NCBI RefSeq assembly: GCF_900156025.1
Contig: NZ_FTMO01000001.1
Coordinates: forward strand, 1-64,000
Source of the DNA: Allobosea sp. TND4EK4
GTDB taxonomy: Bacteria; Pseudomonadota; Alphaproteobacteria; Rhizobiales; Beijerinckiaceae
DNA length: 64,000 bases
Direction of reading: 5' to 3'
Below, one piece after another: positions 61,962-64,000 of the stretch (positions are counted from its first letter, which is position 1; each line of letters starts with the position of its first letter). The position numbers and the translations under genes were made by a program. The notes under the pieces are model-generated. The model searched no databases. It was not told the origin of the DNA and saw nothing but the letters and a program-made list of their open reading frames with translations.

Positions 61962-61975
61962 TGTTATTTGTAACA
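61962..61975. promoter_or_regulatory. Palindrome in the receptor/binding-protein promoter region
   Basis: TGTTATTTGTAACA, a perfect 5-bp inverted repeat around a 4-bp spacer, in an AT-rich part of the 224-bp divergent region. It may be an iron-responsive operator, but it does not match Fur, RirA or Irr consensus well. Confidence 0.4.
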
Positions 61976-62105
61976 GTTCTAATCTTTAATATTCTAGATC
62001 GAATCCTATTGCGAGCTTACGGAATTTGTTTCAGGAGCTCCGGATTGCGCGCAAGCGCGCACCGATGCCACCGCGAACCGGACCGGGCAAGCTTTGGAAA
62101 CCGAT

Positions 62106-63242
62106 ATGATGGAATCACGCCGCGCATTCGGGGTCGGCCCTGCTCCAGCGATGGCCCCGCACCGGCACGCTTGGCGCCGGCGGGGCGCGCTCGCGCTGAT
62201 ATTTGCGACCCTCGCCGCCGAGCCGCTCCCTTCCGCGGCGGCCGAGATCACCGATCAGCGCGGCAAGAGCTTCGTTTTCGACAAGCCGGCCGAGCGCGCG
62301 GTCTTCCTCCCGATGCCGGCCGCCTCGACCTATGTCGCGATCAACCGTAGCGAGCGCGGGATCGCGGGCATGAACGCCGCCTCCGCCGCCGCGATGCGCG
62401 ACGGCATCCTGGGCCGGCTTTTCCCCGGCTATGCGAAAATCGCGACCGACATCACGCTCGGGGCCGGCACCGCCGCGAATGTCGAGACCATCCTCGCACT
62501 CAAGCCCGACGCCGTATTCCAGTGGGCGACGGCCGGCGACGACGCGCTGACCACGCTGGAACGCACCGGGCTCAAGGTGCTCGGGATGCGCTATGGCTCG
62601 CAGGAGGACATGGCGGGCTACATCGCGATGATGGGACAGGCGGCGGGCCAGGAGCAGCGCGCCAGCGAACTGGTTTCGCGACAGGCCGCGCAATTGTCCA
62701 CGATGAAGGCCGCCCTTGCGGACATCCCGGAGAGCCAGCGTCCGCGTGTGCTTTATCTCGGCCGCGCCTCCAACGCCTATCGTGCGGCCGGCCCCAAGAC
62801 ATTCAATGACTTCTCCATCCGCCTGGCTGGCGGAGCCAATGTCGCCGCCGAGACGCCCCCCTCCGCCACGGTCACCATCGAGCAGATCCTCGCCTGGAAT
62901 CCCCAGGTCGTCCTCCTCGGCAATTTCGACACGGTGATGCCGGCCGATCTCTACGCCGATCCGCGCTGGCAAGGCGTCGAGGCCGTCCGGTCGCGGCGAA
63001 TCTACCGCATGCCGCTGGGAGGCTATCGCTGGGACCCTCCGAGCCAGGAATCGGCCCTGACCTGGATCTGGCTCGCGGGGCTCCTTCATCCCGACCGCGC
63101 CCCTGGCGACCTGCGATCGCGTATGCGCAGCTGGTACGATTTCCTTTACGGCCACGGGCTCAGCGACGAAGAGATCGACGGCATCCTCTTCGCCAGAGAA
63201 AATCGCAGCTCGACCGGTTACGATCGGTTCCTGGCGCGATGA
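62106..63242 (+). CDS. Periplasmic iron-chelate/siderophore-binding protein (FecB/BtuF-like)
   Basis: 378 aa from the ATG at 62106 (a TTG at 62094 is possible). N-terminal signal with an RRR-containing n-region and a hydrophobic core, ending near PSAAAEITD. Helical-backbone binding protein: ITDQRGKSFVFDKPAERAVF, TILALKPDAVFQWA, EQILAWNPQVVLLGNFDTVM, DPRWQGVEAVRSRRIYRMPL. It hands the ligand from the TonB receptor to the FecCD permease, whose start overlaps its stop by four bases. Confidence 0.9.
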   Translation: MMESRRAFGVGPAPAMAPHRHAWRRRGALALIFATLAAEPLPSAAAEITDQRGKSFVFDKPAERAVFLPMPAASTYVAINRSERGIAGMNAASAAAMRDGILGRLFPGYAKIATDITLGAGTAANVETILALKPDAVFQWATAGDDALTTLERTGLKVLGMRYGSQEDMAGYIAMMGQAAGQEQRASELVSRQAAQLSTMKAALADIPESQRPRVLYLGRASNAYRAAGPKTFNDFSIRLAGGANVAAETPPSATVTIEQILAWNPQVVLLGNFDTVMPADLYADPRWQGVEAVRSRRIYRMPLGGYRWDPPSQESALTWIWLAGLLHPDRAPGDLRSRMRSWYDFLYGHGLSDEEIDGILFARENRSSTGYDRFLAR

Positions 63243-64000
63243 ACCAGCGTAGCGATATTGTCGAGCGCGCGACCGTCGGCGCCGGGCGGCTCGGCTGGGC
63301 CGCGCTGGTGGCCGTTCTCTTCGCCGGGCTGATCGCGACTCTGCTCTGGTCGATCGCCTCCGGCCGTTATCCGGTGCCGCTCGGCCATGTGCTCGCGATC
63401 CTGTCGGCACGGCTTGCAGAGGTCACGCCGGTCTGGTCGCCGACAGAGCTGGTCGTCGTCGAAATCGTGCGGCTGCCGCGCGTGCTGATGGCCGCCGTGG
63501 CCGGCGCGGGACTGTCGCTCAGCGGCGCGGTGTTGCAAGGGCTGTTTCGCAACCCGCTCGTCGGCCCGCAGACCATCGGCGCGTCCTCCGGCGCGGCACT
63601 CGGCGGCGTCACCGCGATCCTGTTCTTCGGCTTCGGCGTCGGCGTACAGGCGGGCGCTTTCCTCGGAGCGGCGCTGGCGCTTGCGACCGTCCTGGCCATT
63701 CACCGCAGTGACGGCCTCTCACCTATCCTGACCCTTGTGCTGGCGGGCGTCGTGGTCAGCGCCTTCTGCGGGGCACTGGTCGGGCTCGTCACCTATGTCG
63801 CCGATCCCGAGACCAAGCTGCCCGGCATCGTCTTCTGGCTGCTCGGCAGCTTTGCCGCCGCGACCTGGCCGAAACTCGGGCTGATCTGTGCCTGCACCGC
63901 GCTTTCTGGGGCGGTCATGCTGGGCATGCGCTGGCGCATCAACGCGCTCTCGCTCGGCGACGAGGATGCGCGCACGCTCGGCATCGATCCCGTGCGCGAC
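63239..64000 (+). CDS. FecCD-family ABC permease (3' end outside window)
   Basis: First 254 residues of an iron-siderophore permease; the start ATGA overlaps the binding-protein stop. Membrane helices (GWAALVAVLFAGLIATLLWS) and the family signature RLPRVLMAAVAGAGLSLSGA, then LQGLFRNPLVGPQTIGASSG, plus the cytoplasmic loop LSLGDEDARTLGID are visible. Family members are ~340 aa, so roughly 80 residues are beyond the right edge. An ATPase gene is expected next. Confidence 0.92.
   Translation, partial: MNQRSDIVERATVGAGRLGWAALVAVLFAGLIATLLWSIASGRYPVPLGHVLAILSARLAEVTPVWSPTELVVVEIVRLPRVLMAAVAGAGLSLSGAVLQGLFRNPLVGPQTIGASSGAALGGVTAILFFGFGVGVQAGAFLGAALALATVLAIHRSDGLSPILTLVLAGVVVSAFCGALVGLVTYVADPETKLPGIVFWLLGSFAAATWPKLGLICACTALSGAVMLGMRWRINALSLGDEDARTLGIDPVRD

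Noticed and set aside
1..64000. CRISPR arrays, rRNA genes, prophage structural genes or complete insertion sequences
   Set aside because: Looked for and not seen. The regular repeats in 5.7-7.0 kb and 0-0.2 kb are RTX codons, not CRISPR repeats.

Overview
GC-rich (mid-60s % by eye) chromosomal DNA of an alphaproteobacterium, most likely Hyphomicrobiales; the gene repertoire (FixL/FixK-like oxygen sensing, PHA synthase with phasin, T1SS exoenzymes, GntR-controlled catabolic clusters) fits a Bosea-like or Methylobacterium-like organism. The genus is inference; there is no rRNA or other marker gene in the window.

Region 1 (1-12.3 kb, minus strand): two very large Ca-binding-repeat (RTX) exoproteins. 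One carries an N-terminal glycerophosphodiester phosphodiesterase and runs off the left edge. The other combines an ExeM/NucH-type extracellular nuclease with a 5'-nucleotidase. A DeoR-family repressor lies upstream of the first. Together they look like an extracellular phosphate, lipid and DNA scavenging set.

Region 2 (12.3-33.8 kb): a stress and low-oxygen island. It holds Hsp20, phasin, PHA synthase, a cytochrome c, a host-attachment-type protein, an Mg-type P-ATPase, an alcohol dehydrogenase, universal stress proteins, an orphan MlaF-like ATPase, an OmpR-type regulator, and an overlapping gene pair for a FixK/FNR-type regulator and a FixL-like haem-PAS hybrid kinase. Eight perfect or near-perfect FNR/FixK boxes (TTGA-N6-TCAA) lie in its promoter regions, so the resident regulator pair probably runs the island. 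The island is decaying: a frameshifted NUDIX gene, a deleted acetate kinase, an alcohol dehydrogenase/ABC chimera and an HlyD/ABC chimera are all visible. It also contains a catalytically dead tartrate/isopropylmalate dehydrogenase homologue and a low-GC IS1595-like zinc-ribbon protein.

Region 3 (34.1-40.4 kb): a compact type I secretion cassette (PrtD-like ABC plus HlyD-like adaptor). It is preceded by two unusual putative substrates that lack RTX repeats: a Q/G- and N-rich low-complexity protein and a protein with five copies of a Q-x-N/D-S-D repeat. This is the best candidate for an undescribed system. A 50-nt 3' half of tRNA-Asp, a probable integration scar, follows at 40.6 kb.

Region 4 (41-57.6 kb): a catabolic island with a GntR regulator and three copies of a GATATATC-centred operator. 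The controlled operons encode a class III aminotransferase plus a shikimate-dehydrogenase-like enzyme; a polyamine-type ABC importer plus both subunits of an N,N-dimethylformamidase-like enzyme; a split transketolase; and an OtnK/OtnC/SDR/amidase operon. The substrate is unknown, but an amide- or amine-bearing sugar-acid-like compound would fit.

Region 5 (57.7-64 kb): iron/siderophore uptake. A TonB-dependent receptor followed by three uncharacterised genes is divergent from a FecB-like binding protein and a FecCD permease that runs off the right edge.
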